DNA of 64,000 nt from Symsagittifera roscoffensis (GCF_963678635.1 NC_087070.1:35591109-35655108); one strand, 5' to 3'; shown: positions 27,201 to 39,441, counted from the stretch's first letter. Made by a program: numbers and translations. Notes: generated by a model from the letters alone, not told the origin.

Positions 27201-30200
27201 AGATGTTGATAGTGCCAAAAAATCATCCCAAAAAACAAAAGTATTCTTTGTTAAAAAGTATAAAAATGTTTTTGAGGCGTCGTTTGGTCTTTTAGTCAGA
27301 GGGCGTCAGAGAGGTGTTGATGGTGCCAAAGAAACATCACAAACAAAAGAAGGTTTCTTTGATAAAATAGTATAAAAGTGTTTATAAGGCGTCGTTTGAT
27401 CTTTTAGGCAGAGTGCATCAGAAAGGTGTTGATTGCGCCAAAACATTATCCCACGCGACAGAAGTATTTTTTGACAAAATAGTACAGAAAGGTTTTTAAG
27501 GCGTCGTTAGGTCTTCTAGTCAGACGGCGTCAGAGAGGTGTTGATAAGGCCAAAAAACCATCACAATCAACAGAAGTATTCTTTGATTAAAAAAATAAAA
27601 GTGTTTTTGAGGCGTCGCTTGGTTTTTTAGTCAGAGGGCGTCAGAGAGGTGTTGATAGTGCCAAAAAATCATCACAAACAACAGAAGGATTTTCCGATAA
27701 AATAGTATAAAAGTGTTTTTGAGGCGTCGTTTGGTCTTTTAGTCACAGGGCGTCAGAGAGGTGTTGATAGTGCCAAAAAATCAAAAGAAACATCAGAAGT
27801 ATTCTTTGATAAAATAGTATAAAATTGTTTTTGAGGTGTTGTTTGGTCTCTTAATCAGAGGGTGTCAGAGAGGTGTCAAAAGTGCCAAAAAATTATCACA
27901 AACAACAGAAATATTCTTTGATAAAATAGTATAAAAGTGTTTTTGAGGCGTCGTTTGGTCTTTTAAAAAGAGGGCGTCAAAGAGATGTTGATAGTGCCTA
28001 AAAGTTATCACAAACAACAGAAGCATTTTCCGATAAAATAGTATAAAAGTGTAAATCATCCCAAAAAACAAAAGTATTCTTTGTTAAAAAGTATAAAATG
28101 TTTTGAGGCGTCGTTTGGTCTTTTAGTCAGAGGGCGTCAAAGAGATGTTGATAGTGCCAAAAAATCATCTCAAAAAACAAAAGTATTCTTTGTTAAAAAG
28201 TATAAAAATGTTTTTGAGGCGTCGTTTGGTCTTTTAGTCAGAGGGCGTCAGAGAGGTGTTGATGGTGCCAAAGAAACATCACAAACAAAAGAAGTGTTCT
28301 TTGATAAAATAGCAAAAAAGTATTTTTGAGAAATCGTTTGCTCTTTTAGTCGGAGGGCGTCAGAGACGTGTTGATAAGGCCAAAAAATCATCACAAGAAA
28401 CAGAAGTATTTCTTTGATAAAAAGTATAAAAATGTTTTTGAGGCGTCGTTTGGTCTTTTAGTCAGAGGACCTCAGAGAGGTGTTGATAGTGCCAAAAGAT
28501 CATCACAAACAACAGAAGTAATTTTAAATAAAATAGTATAAAAATGTTTTAGAGGTGTTGTTTGGTCTTTTAGTCAAAGGGCGTCAGAGAGGTGTTGATA
28601 GTGCCAAAAAATCATCACAAACAACAGACGTTTTCTTTGATAAAATAGTATAAAAGAATTTTTGAGGCCTCGTTTGGTCTTTGAGTCGGAGGGCGTCAGA
28701 GAGGTGTTGATAGTGCCAAAAAATCATCACAAAAAACAGAAGTATTTTCCGATAAAATAGTATAAAAGTGTTTTTGAGGCGTCGTTTGGTCTTTTAGGCA
28801 CAGGGCGTCAGAGAGGTGTTGATAGTGCCAAAAAATCAAAAGAAACATCAGAAGTATTCTTTGATAAAATAGTATAAAAGTGTTTTTGAGGCGTCGTTTG
28901 GTCTTTTAAACAGAGGGCGTCAAAGATATGTGATAGTGCCTAAAAGTTATCACAAACAACAGAAGTATTCTTTGATAAAATAGTATAAAAATGGTTTTGA
29001 GGCGTCGTTTACTCTTTTAGTCAGAGGGCGTCAGAAAGGTGTTGATTGTGCCAAAAAACCATCACAAAAACCAGAAGTTTTTTTTGTTAAAATAGTATAA
29101 AATGTTTTTGAGGCGTCGTGTGGTCTTTTAGGCAGAGGTCGGCCGAGAGGTGTTGATAGTGCCAAAAATCATCACAAACAATAGAAGTGTTCTTTGATAA
29201 ATAAAGTATAAAAGTGTTTTATAGGCGTCGTTTGGTCTTTCAGTCAATGGGTGTCAGAGAGGTGTTGATAGTGCCAAAAATCATCACAAACAACAGAAGT
29301 ATTCTTTGATAAAGTAGTATAAAAATGTTTTTGAGGCGTCGTTTGGTCTTTTAGTCAGAAGCGTCAGAGAGGTGTTGATAGTGCCAAAAAATCATCACAA
29401 TCAACAGAAGTATTCTTTGATAAAAAAAATAAAAGTGCTTTTGAGGCGTCGCTTGGTCTTTTAGTCAGAGGGCGTCAGAGAGGTGTTGATAGTGCCAAAA
29501 AATCATCACAAACAACAGAAGGATTTTCCGATAAAATAGTATAAAAGTGTTTTTGAGGCGTCGTTTGGTCTTTTAGTCACAGGGCGTCAGAGAGGTGTTG
29601 ATAGTGCCAAAAAATCAAACGAAACATCAGAAGTATTCTTTGATAAAATAGTATAAAATTGTTTTTGAGGTGTTGTTTGGTCTCTTAATCAGAGGGCGTC
29701 AGAGAGGTGTCAAAAGTGCCAAAAAATCATCACAAACAACAGAAATATTCTTTGATAAAATAGTATAAAAATGGTTTTGAGGCGTCGTTTAGTCTTTTAG
29801 TCAGAGGGCGTCAGAGAGGTGTTGATAGTGCCAAAAAATCAAAAGAAACATCAGAAGTATTCTTTGATAAAATAGTATAAAGGTGTTTTTGAGGCGTCGT
29901 TTAGTTTTTCAGTCAGAGGGCGTCAGAGAGTTGTTGATAGTGCCAAAAAATCATCACAAACAACAGAAGTAACCTTTGATAAGATAGTATAAAAGTGTTT
30001 TCGAGGCTTGGTTTGTTATTTTAGGAAGAGGGTGTCAAAGAGATGTTGAAAGTGCCTAAAAGTTATCACAAACAACAGAAGCATTTTCCGATAAAATAGT
30101 ATAAAAGTGTAAGTCATCCCAAAAAACAAAAGTATTCTTTGTTAAAAAGTATAAAAATGTTTTGAGGCGTCGTTTGGTCTTTTAGTCAGAGGGCGTCAAA

Positions 30201-33200
30201 GAGATGTTGATAGTGCCAAAAACTCATCCCAAAAAACAAAAGTATTCTTTGTTAAAAAGTATAAAAATGTTTTTGAGGCGTCGTTTGGTCTTTTAGTCAG
30301 AGGGCGTCAGAGAGGTGTTGATGGTGCCAAAAAAACATCACAAACAAAAGAAGTGTTCTTTGATAAAATAGCAAAAAAGTATTTTTGAGAAATCGTTTGC
30401 TCTTTTAGTCGGAGGGCGTCAGAGACGTGTTGATAAGGCCAAAAAATCATCACAAGAAACAGAAGTATTTCTTTGATAAAAAGTATAAAAATGTTTTTGA
30501 GGCGTCGTTTGGTCTTTTAGTCAGAGGACCTCAGAGAGGTGTTGATAGTGCCAAAAGATCATCACAAACAACAGAAGTAATTTTAAATAAAATAGTATAA
30601 AAATGTTTTAGAGGTGTTGTTTGGTCTTTTAGTCAAAGGGCGTCAGAGAGGTGTTGATAGTGCCAAAAAATCATCACAAACAACAGACGTTTTCTTTGAT
30701 AAAATAGTATAAAAGAATTTTTGAGGCCTCGTTTGGTCTTTGAGTCGGAGGGTGTCAGAGAGGTGTTGATAGTGCCAAAAAATCATCACAAAAAACAGAA
30801 GTATTTTCCGATAAAATAGTATAAAAGTGTTTTTGAGGCGTCGTTTGGTCTTTTAGTCACAGGGCGTCAGAGAGGTGTTGATAGTGCCAAAAAATCAAAA
30901 GAAACATCAGAAGTATTCTTTGATAAAATAGTATAAAATTGTTTTTGAGGTGTTGTTTGGTCTCTTAATCAGAAAGCGTCAGAGAGGTGTCAAAAGTGCC
31001 AAAAAATCATCACAAACAACAGAAATATTCTTTGATAAAATAGTATAAAAGTGTTTTTGAGGCGTCGTTTGGTCTTTTAAACAGAGGGCGTCAAAGAGAT
31101 GTTGATAGTGCCTAAAAGTTATCACAAACAACAGAAGTATTCTTTGATAAAATAGTATAAAAATGGTTTTGAGGCGTCGTTTACTCTTTTAGTCAGAGGG
31201 CGTCAGAAAGGTGTTGATTGTGCCAAAAAACCATCACAAAAACCAGAAGTTTTTTTGTTAAAATAGTATAAAATTGTTTTTGAGGTGTTGTTTGGTCTCT
31301 TAATCAGAAAGCGTCAGAGAGGTGTCAAAAGTGCCAAAAAATCATCACAAACAACAGAAATATTCTTTGATAAAATAGTATAAAAGTGTTTTTGAGGCGT
31401 CGTTTGGTATTTTAGGCAGAGGTCGGCCGAGAGGTGTTGATAGTGCCAAAAATCATCACAAACAATAGAAGTGTTCTTTGATAAATAAAGTATAAAAGTG
31501 TTTTTGAGGCGTCGTTTGGTCTTTCAGTCAATGGGCGTCAGAGAGTGTTGATAGTGCCAAACAAACATTACAAACAACGGAAGTATTCTTTGATAAAATA
31601 TTATGAAAGTTTTTTCGAGGCTTCGTTTGGTATTTTAGGAAGAGGGTGTCAGAGAGGTGTTGATAGTGCCAAAAATCATCACAAACAACAGAAGTATTCT
31701 TTGATAAAGTAGTATAAAAATGTTTTTGAGGCGTCGTTTGGTCTTTTAGTCAGAAGCGTCAGAGAGGTGTTGATAGTGCCAAAAAATCATCACAATCAAC
31801 AGAAGTATTCTTTGATAAAAAAAATAAAAGTGCTTTTGAGGCGTCGCTTGGTCTTTTAGTCAGAGGGCGTCAGAGAGCTGTTGATAGTGCCAAAAAATCA
31901 TCACAAACAACAGAAGGATTTTCCGATAAAATAGTATAAAAGTGTTTTTGAGGCGTCGTTTGGTCTTTTAATCACAGGGCGTCAGAGAGGTGTTGATAGT
32001 GCCAAAAACTCAAACGAAACATCAGAAGTATTCTTTGATAAAATAGTATAAAATTGTTTTTGAGGTGTTGTTTGGTCTCTTAATCAGAGGGCGTCAGAGA
32101 GGTGTCAAAAGTGCCAAAAAATCATCACAAACAACAGAAATATTCTTTGATAAAATAGTATAAAAATGGTTTTGAGGCGTCGTTTAGTCTTTTAGTCAGA
32201 GGGCGTCAGAGAGGTGTTGATAGTGCCAAAAAATCAAACGAAACATCAGAAGTATTCTTTGATAAAATAGTATACAATTGTTTTTGAGGTGTTGTTTGGT
32301 CTCTTAATCAGAGGGCGTCAGAGAGGTGTCAAAAGTGCCAAAAAATCATCACAAACAACAGAAATATTCTTTGATAAAATAGTATAAAAGTGTTTTTGAG
32401 GCATCGTTTGGTCTTTTAAACAGAGGGCGTCTAAGAGATGTTGATAGTGCCTAAAAGTTATCACAAACAACAGAAGTATTCTTTGATAAAATAGTATAAA
32501 ATTGGTTTTGAGGCGTCATTTAGTCTTTTAGTCAGAGGGCGTCAGAAAGGTGTTGATTGTGCCAAAAAACCATCACAAAAACCAGAAGTTTTTTTGTTAA
32601 AATAGTATAATATGTTTTTGAGGCGTCGTTTGGTCTTTTAGGCAGAGGTCGGCCGAGAGGTGTTGATAGTGCCAAAAATCATCACAAACAATAGAAGTGT
32701 TCTTTGATAAAAAAAAAGTATAAAAGTGTTTTTGAGGCGTCGTTTGGTCTTTCAGTCAAAGGGCGTCAGAGAGGTGATGATAGTGCCAAACAAACATTAC
32801 AAACAACAGAAGTATTCTTTGATAAAATATTATGAAAGTGTTTTTGAGGCTTCGTTTGGTCTTTTAGTCCGAGGGTGTCAGAGAGCTGTTGATAGTGTCA
32901 AAAAATCATCACAAACAGCAGAAGTATTCTTTGATAAAATAGTATAAAAGTGTTTTTGAGGCGTCGTTTGGTCTTTTAGGCAGAGGGCGTCAAAGAGGTG
33001 TCAATAGTGCCAAAAATCATCACAAACAACAGAAGTGTTTTTTAATAAAATAGTTTAAAAGTGTTTTCGAGGCGTCGTTTGGTCTTTTAGTAAGAGGGCG
33101 TCAGAGAGATGTTGATAGTGCCTAAAGATCATCACAAACAACAGAAGTATTCTTTGATAAATTAGTATAAAAATTTTTTTGAGGTGTCATTTGGTTTTTA

Positions 33201-36060
33201 GTCAGAGGGCGTCAGAGAGGTGTTGATAGTGCCAAAAAACCATCATAAACAATAGAAGTATTCTTTGGTAAAAAAAGTGTAAAACTGTTTTTGAGGTGTC
33301 GTTTGTTCTTTTAGTCAGAGGGCTTCAATGAGGTGTTGATAGTGCCAAAAAAACATCACAAACAACAGAAGTATTCTTTGATAAAATAGTATGAAAGTGT
33401 TTTTGAGGCGTCGTTTGGTCTTTTATACACAGGGCGTCAGAGAGTTGTTGATGGTGCCAAAAAATCATCACAAACAACAGAAGGGTTCTTTGATAAAATA
33501 GCATAAAAGTGTTTTTGAGGCGTCGTTCGCTTTTTTAGTCAGAGGGCGTCAGAGAGGTGTTGATAGTGCCAAAAAATCATCCCAAAAAACAAAAGTATTC
33601 TTTGTTAAAAAGGATAAAAATGTTTTTGAGGCGTCGTTTGGTCTTTTAGTCAGAGGGCGTCAGAGAGGTGTTGATAGTGCCAAAAAATCATCACAAACAA
33701 CAGAAGTAATTTTCAATAAAATAGTACAAAAATGTTTTTGAGGTGTTGTTTGGTCTTTTAGTCAAAGGTCGTCAGAGAGGTGTTGACACTGCCAAAAATT
33801 ATCCCAAACAACAGAAGTTTTCTTTGATAAAATAGTATAAAAGTGATTATAAGGCGTCGTTTGATCTTTTAGGCAGAGTGCATCAGAAAGGTGTTGATTG
33901 CGCCAAAAAATTATCCCACGCAACAGAATAATTTTTATGACAAAATAGTACAGAAACGTTTTTAAGGCGTCGTTAGGTCTTCTAGTCAGACGGCGTCAGA
34001 GAGGTGTTGATAAGGCCAAAAAACCATCACAAACAATAGAAGTATTCTTTGATAAAAAAGTATAAAAGTGTTTTTGAGGCGTCGTTTGGTCTTTCAGTCA
34101 AAGGGCGTCAGAGAGGTGTTGATAGTGCCAAACAAACATTACAAACAACAGAAGTATTCTTTGATAAAATATTATGAAAGTGCTTTCGAGGCTTCGTTTG
34201 GTCTTTTTGTCCGAGGGTGTCAGAGAGCTGTTGATAGTGTCAAAAAATCATCACAAACAGCAGAAGTATTCTTTGATAAAATAGTATAAAAGTTTTTTTG
34301 AGGCGTCGTTTGGTCTTTTAGGCAGAGGGCGTCAAAGAGGTGTCAATAGTGCCAGAAAATCATCACAAACAACAGAAGTATTTTTTAATAAAATAGTATA
34401 AAAATGTTTTTGAGGTGTTGTTTGGTTTTTAGTCAGAGGGCGTCAGAGAGGTGTTGATAGTGCTAAAAAACCATCACAAACAATAGAAGTATTCTTTGGT
34501 AAAAAAAGTATAAAACTGTTTTTGAGGTGTCGTTTGTTCTTTTAGTCAGAGGGCTTCAGAGAGGTGTTGATAGTGCCAAAAAAACATCACAAACAACAGA
34601 AGTATTCTTTGATAAAATAGTATGAAAGTGTTTTTGAGGCGACGTTTGGTTTTTTAAACACAGGGCGTCAGAGAGTTGTTGGTGGTGCCAAAAAATTATC
34701 ACAAGCAACAGAAAGGTTCTTTGATAAAATTGCATAAAAGTGTTTTTGAGGCGTCGATTGCTTTTTTAGTCAGAGGGCGTCAGAGAAGTGTTGATAGTGC
34801 CAAAAAATCATCCCAAAAAACAAAATATTATTTTTTAAAAAGTATAAAAATGTTTTTGAGGCGTCGTTTGGTCTTTTAGTCAGAGGGCGTCAGAGAGGTG
34901 TTGATAGTGCCAAAAAATCATCGCAAACAACAGAAGTAATTTTCAATAAAATAGTATAAAAAACTTTTTGGGGTGTTGTTTGGTCTTTTAGTCAAAGGTC
35001 GTCAGAGAGGTGTTGATACTGCCAAAAAATCATCCCAAACAACAGAAGTTTTCTTTGATAAAATAGTATAAAAGCGTTTATAAGGCGTCGTTTGATCTTT
35101 TAGGCAGAGTGCATCAGAAAGGTGTTGATTGCGCCAAAACATTATCCCACGCAACAGAAGTATTTTTTGACAAAATAGTACAGAAACGTTTTTAAGGCGT
35201 CGTTAGGTCTTCTAGTCAGAGGGCGTCAGAGAGGTGTTGATAGTGCTAAAAAACCATCACAAACAATAGAAGTATTCTTTGGTAAAAAAAGTATAAAACT
35301 ATTTTTGAGGTGTCGTTTGTTCTTTTAGTCAGAGGGCTTCAGAGAGGTGTTGATAGTGCCAAAAAAACATCACAAACAACAGAAGTATTCTTTGATAAAA
35401 TAGTATGAAAGTGTTTTTGAGGCGACGTTTGGTTTTTTAAACACAGGGCGTCAGAGAGTTGTTGGTGGTGCCAAAAAATTATCACAAGCAACAGAAAGGT
35501 TCTTTGATAAAATAGCATAAAAGTGTTTTTGAGGCGTCGAGTGCTTTTTTTTAGTCAGAGGGCGTCAGAGAAGTGTTGATAGTGCCAAAAAATCATCCCA
35601 AAAAACAAAAGTATTATTTTTTGAAAAGTATAAAAATATTTTTGAGGCGTCGTTTGGTCTTTTAGTCAGAGGGCGTCAGAGAGGTGTTGATAGTGCCAAA
35701 AAATCATCACAAACAACAGAAGTAATTTTCAATAAAATAGTATAAAAATGTTTTTGAGGTGTTGTTTGGTCTTTTAGTCAAAGGTCGTCAGAGAGGTGTT
35801 GATACTGCCAAAAAATCATCCCAAACAACAGAAGGTTTCTTTGATAAAATAGTATAAAAGTGTTTATAAGGCGTCGTTTGATCTTTTAGGCAGAGTGCAT
35901 CAGAAAGGTGTTGATTGCGCCAAAACATTATCCCACGCAACAGAAGTATTTTTTGACAAAATAGTACAGAAAGGTTTTTAAGGCGTCGTTAGGTCTTCTA
36001 CTCAGACGGCGTCAGAGAGGTGTTGATAAGGCCAAAAAACCATCACAAACAACAGAAATA
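21290..36060 (+). repeat. Satellite subregion with diverged 'ttataaggcgtcgtttgatc' monomers
   Basis: A strongly diverged pair of monomers (ttataaggcgtcgtttgatc, then gcagagtgcatcagaaagg and a ttgattgcgcc segment) recurs near 21300, 22975, 23985, 25100, 27380, 33845, 35075 and 35865. It is always followed by an aggtcttctagtcaga monomer. These recurrences mark repeated blocks of about 0.8-1.7 kb. The truncated-monomer marker also returns here (27110, 28052, 30111). Confidence 0.8.
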
Positions 36061-38757
36061 TTCTTTGATAAAATAGTATAAAAATGTTTTTGAGGCGTAG
36101 TTTGGTCTTTTAGTCAGAGGGCGTCAGATAGATATTGATAGTGCCAAAAAACCATCACAAACAATAGAAGTGTTCTTTGGTGAAAAAAAGTATAAAAATG
36201 TTTTTTAGGCATCATTTGGTTTTTTAGTCAGAGGGCTTCAGAGAGGTGTTGATAGTGCCAAAAAAAAGATTACAAATAAAAGAAGTATTCCTTGATAAAA
36301 TAGTATGAAAGTTTTTTCGAGGCGTCGTTTGTTTTTTTAGTCAGAAGGCGTCAGAGAGGTGTTGATTGTGCCAAAAAATTATCACAAACAACAGAAGTGT
36401 TCTTTGATAAAATAGCATAAAAGTGTTTTTGAGTCGTCGTTTGCTTTTTTAGTCAGAGGGCGTCAGAGAGGTGTTGATAGTTTGATAGTGCCAAAAAATC
36501 ATCACAAAAAACAGAAGTCTTCTTTGTTAAAAAGTATAAAATGATTATGAGGCGTCGTTTGTTCTTTTAGTCAGAGGGCGTCAGAGAGGTGTTGATAGTG
36601 CCAAAAAATTATCACAAACAACAGAAGTATTCTTTGATAAAAAATTATAAAAATTTTTTTGAGGCGACGTTTAGTCTTTTAGTCAGAGGGCGACAGAGAG
36701 GTGTTGATAGTGCCAAAAAACCATAACAAACAACAGAAGTAATTTTAAATAAAATAGTATAAAAAAGTTTTTGAGGCGTTGTTTGGTCTTTTAGTCAGAG
36801 GGATTCAGAGAGGTTTTGATAGTGCCAAAAAGATTACAAACAACAGAAGTATTCTTTGATAAAATAGTATGAAAGCTTTTTTGAGGCGTCGTTTGGTCTT
36901 TTAGTCAGAGGACGTCAGAGAGGTGTTGATGGTGCCAAAAAATCATCACAAACAACAGAAGTGTTCCTTGATAAAATAGCAAAAAAGTATTTTTGAGGCG
37001 TCGTTTGCTTTTTTAGTCAGAGGGCGTCAGAGAGGTGTTGATAGGGCCAAAAATTATCACAAAAAGCAGAAGTCTTCTTTGTTGAAAAGTATAAAAAATT
37101 TTTGAGGCGTCGTTTGGTCTTTAAGTCAGAGGGCGTCAGAGAGGTGTTGATAGTGCCAAAAAATCATCACAAACAACAGAAGTATTTTTTAATAAAATAG
37201 TACAAAAATGTTTTTGAGGTGTTGTTCGGACTTTTAGTCAAAGGGCGTCAGAGAGGTTTTGATGGTGCCAAAAAAATCACAAACAACAGAAGTATTTTTT
37301 GATAAAATAGTATGAAAGTGTTTTTGAGGCGTCGTTTGGTCTTTTAGTCAGAGGACGTCAGAGAGGCGTTGATGGTGCCAAAAAATCATCACAAACAACA
37401 GAAGTGTTCTTTGATAAAATAGCATAAAAGTGTTTTTGAGGCGTCGTTTGCTTTTTTAGTCAGAGGGTGTCAGAGAGATGTTGAGAGTGCCAAAACATCA
37501 TCACAAAAAACAGAAGTCTTCTTTGTTAAAAAGTATAAAAATGTTTTTGAGGCGTCGTTTGGTCTTTTAGTCAGAGGGCGTCAGAGAGGTGTCAATAGTG
37601 CCAAAAAATCATCACAAACAACAGAAGTATTCTTTAATAAATTAGTTTAAAATAGTTTTCGAGGCGTCGTTTGGTCTTTTAGTCAGAGGGTTTCAGAGAG
37701 TTGTTGATAGTGCCAAAAAATCATCACAAAAAACAGAAGTCTTCATTGTCAAAAAGTATAAAAATGTTTTTGAGGAGTCGTTTGGTCTTTTAGTCAGAGG
37801 GCGTCAGAGAGGTGTTGATAGTGCCAAAAAATCATCACAAACAACAGAAGTATTTTTTAATAAAATAGTATAAAAATGTTTTTGAGGTGTTGTTCGGTCT
37901 TTTAGTCAAAGGGCGTCAGAGAGGTGTTGATAGTGCCAAAAAATTATCACAAACATCTGAAGTTTTTGATAAAATAATATAAAAATGGCGTCGTTTATTA
38001 AAGAGGCGTCGTTTGGTCTTTTAGGCAGAGGGCGTCAGAGAGTTGTTGATAGTGCCAAAAAATCATCACAAAAAACAGAAGTCTTCATTGTCAAAAAGTA
38101 TAAAAATGTTTTTGAGGCGTCGTTTGGTCTTTTAGTCAGAGGGCGTCAGAGAGGTGTTGATAGTGCCAAAAAAATCATCACAAACAACAGAAGTATTTTT
38201 TAATAAAATAGTATAAAAATGTTTTTGAGGTGTTGTTCGGTCTTTTAGTCAAAGGGCGTCAGAGAGGTGTTGATAGTGCCAAAAAATCATCACAAACAAC
38301 AGAAGTATTTTTTAATAAAATAGTATAAAAATGCTTTTGAGGCGTCGTTTGGTCTTTTAGGCAGAGGGCGTCAGAAAGGTGTTGATTGCGCCAAAAAATC
38401 ATCACACTCAACAGAAGTATTTTTTCATAAAATAGAAAAAAAACTGATTTAAGGCGTCGTTTGGTCTTTTAGTCAGAGGGCGTCAGATAGGTGTTGATAG
38501 TGCCAAAAAATCATCACAAACAACAGAAGTATTCTTCGATAAAATATTATAAAAGTGTTTTTAAGGCGTCGTTTGGTCTTTACGTCAGAGGGCGTCAGAG
38601 AGGTGTTGATAGTGCCAAAAAATCATCACAAACAACAGAAGTATTCTTTGATAAAATAATATAAAAATGCTTTTGAGGCGTCGTTATGTCTTTTAGGTAG
38701 AGGGCGTCAGAGAGGTGTTGATAGCGCCAAAAATCATCACAAACAACAGAAGTATTT
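36060..38757 (+). repeat. Right edge of the satellite array, heterogeneous monomers
   Basis: The periodicity persists, but monomers share fewer block-wise variants and carry private changes. Examples are a duplicated gttgatag at about 36477, and an atggcgtcgtttattaaaga insertion near 37985. Greater divergence at an array edge is usual, because recombination homogenises edges less. The last recognisable satellite bases are near 38757. Confidence 0.8.
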
Positions 38758-38768
38758 TTATGAAAGCG

Positions 38769-38961
38769 AACAATCTAAACTAGATTTTCATATAGTTTTT
38801 TTTATTTTAAAAAAATGGAAAAACTACTCAGCTACGAAATAAAAATAAACTCCAATTGATGAATTAATTCATCAACTGGAGTTTTTTTTTCGTAGCTGAG
38901 TAGTTTTTGCATTCTTTTTTAAATTAAAAAAAATCTATATGAAAATCTAGTTTAGATTGTT
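38769..38961. repeat. 193-bp palindrome without spacer (foldback-type element)
   Basis: The left arm starts aacaatctaaactagatttt and the right arm ends with its complement at 38961. The inner arm segments actactcagctacgaa / ttcgtagctgagtagt also match. The centre is gaattaattc (38861-38870), so there is no loop sequence. Arms are about 96 bp with only a few mismatches and small indels in T/A runs. No coding capacity and no clear target duplication are seen. It sits exactly at the end of the satellite array. Confidence 0.92.
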
Positions 38962-39023
38962 AGTTTTCCAAAAAAAGAGTTTTTGTTGTTTTCTGTTGTT
39001 TGAGGTGATTGTTTGGCACTATC
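38961..39023 (-). repeat. Inverted satellite monomer, second half
   Basis: Read on the minus strand this begins gatagtgccaaacaatcacc and continues with tcaaacaacagaa, matching the second half of the satellite monomer in opposite orientation to the main array. A roughly 10-bp insertion and a degraded ctttttttggaaaact (compare ttctttggtaaaatag) follow. It directly abuts the palindrome. Confidence 0.8.
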
Positions 39024-39370
39024 TGGAAATTTTTCAGAAAAAAAAATCAGAAACAAAAAGCAAATTTTTCGTTTCATGGAGAAAACACCTATCATTATAG
39101 AGTTTTCATACAATTTTCTGTACGTATGGAATTGTATGAAATTGTATGAAAAGAAGTTTCCCATTAATGAGAATTGTATGATAAGCATTTTTGGTCAATC
39201 CGGGTTGTCAGTCAATTTGTGTTTAATACCTGTCAGAACTTTTAGCTTTTTCTTTTATGCAGAAGAGAACCTATTTAAGGGCTCAGCTTAGATCCTTAGC
39301 TTTACAATGAATTGTTATGTGTCCAAAACGTCAAAATTATGATAATTTTGCAATGAGACTACCTGTTTTA
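39024..39370. other. Unrelated ~347-bp insert splitting an inverted satellite monomer
   Basis: This stretch separates the two halves of one inverted satellite monomer. It is AT-rich and has a local repeat of gtatggaattgtatgaaatt and gtatgaa near 39123-39150. I saw no terminal inverted repeats, no clear target duplication and no protein similarity. Confidence 0.5.
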
Positions 39371-39441
39371 CGCCCTCTAACTAAATGGCCAAACAAACGC
39401 CTTGAAAACAACGTTTTACAGTTTTTTATCTGACTGTATTC
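39371..39441 (-). repeat. Inverted satellite monomer, first half plus preceding tail
   Basis: On the minus strand, tgttttcaaggcgtttgttt followed by ggccatttagttagagggcg matches the satellite's tgtttttgaggcgtcgtttg and gtcttttagtcagagggcg. Upstream on that strand, gataaaaaactgtaaaacgt matches the monomer's gataaaatagtataaaagt. Together with 38961-39023 it makes one monomer lacking about 13 bp. Confidence 0.75.

Larger units (their letters stand above)
1..38757 (+). repeat. Satellite DNA array, ~112-bp monomer, ~345 head-to-tail copies
   Basis: The landmark gtttttgagg recurs at 21, 133, 245, 359 and 471, and so on at about 112-bp steps to the end of the array. A typical monomer reads, in order: gtgtttttgaggcgtcg, tttggtcttttagtcagagg, gcgtcagagaggtgttgata, gtgccaaaaaatcatcac, aaacaacagaagtattcttt, gataaaatagtataaaa. 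All units are in one orientation. Monomers differ by substitutions and by the length of the A-run after 'gcc'. Inside the unit there is a short direct repeat (gtcagagg-gc / gtcagaga-gg). The array is cut by the left edge, so its full length is unknown. One reading frame per monomer is open for about 35 codons and then stops at gta-taa. The 112-bp period is not a multiple of three and A-run lengths vary, so this is not treated as coding. Confidence 0.98.

Noticed and set aside
1..38757. Many 60-87-codon open frames inside the satellite with similar translations (such as FEASFGLLVRGRQRGVDS)
   Set aside because: They are by-products of the repeat. The 112-bp period shifts frame each unit, each monomer carries the same stop, and A-run length differences break the frames. 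No start context or splice pattern supports a gene.
1..38757. CRISPR-like or toxin-repeat array
   Set aside because: The units are contiguous 112-bp monomers with no unique spacers and the setting is eukaryotic.
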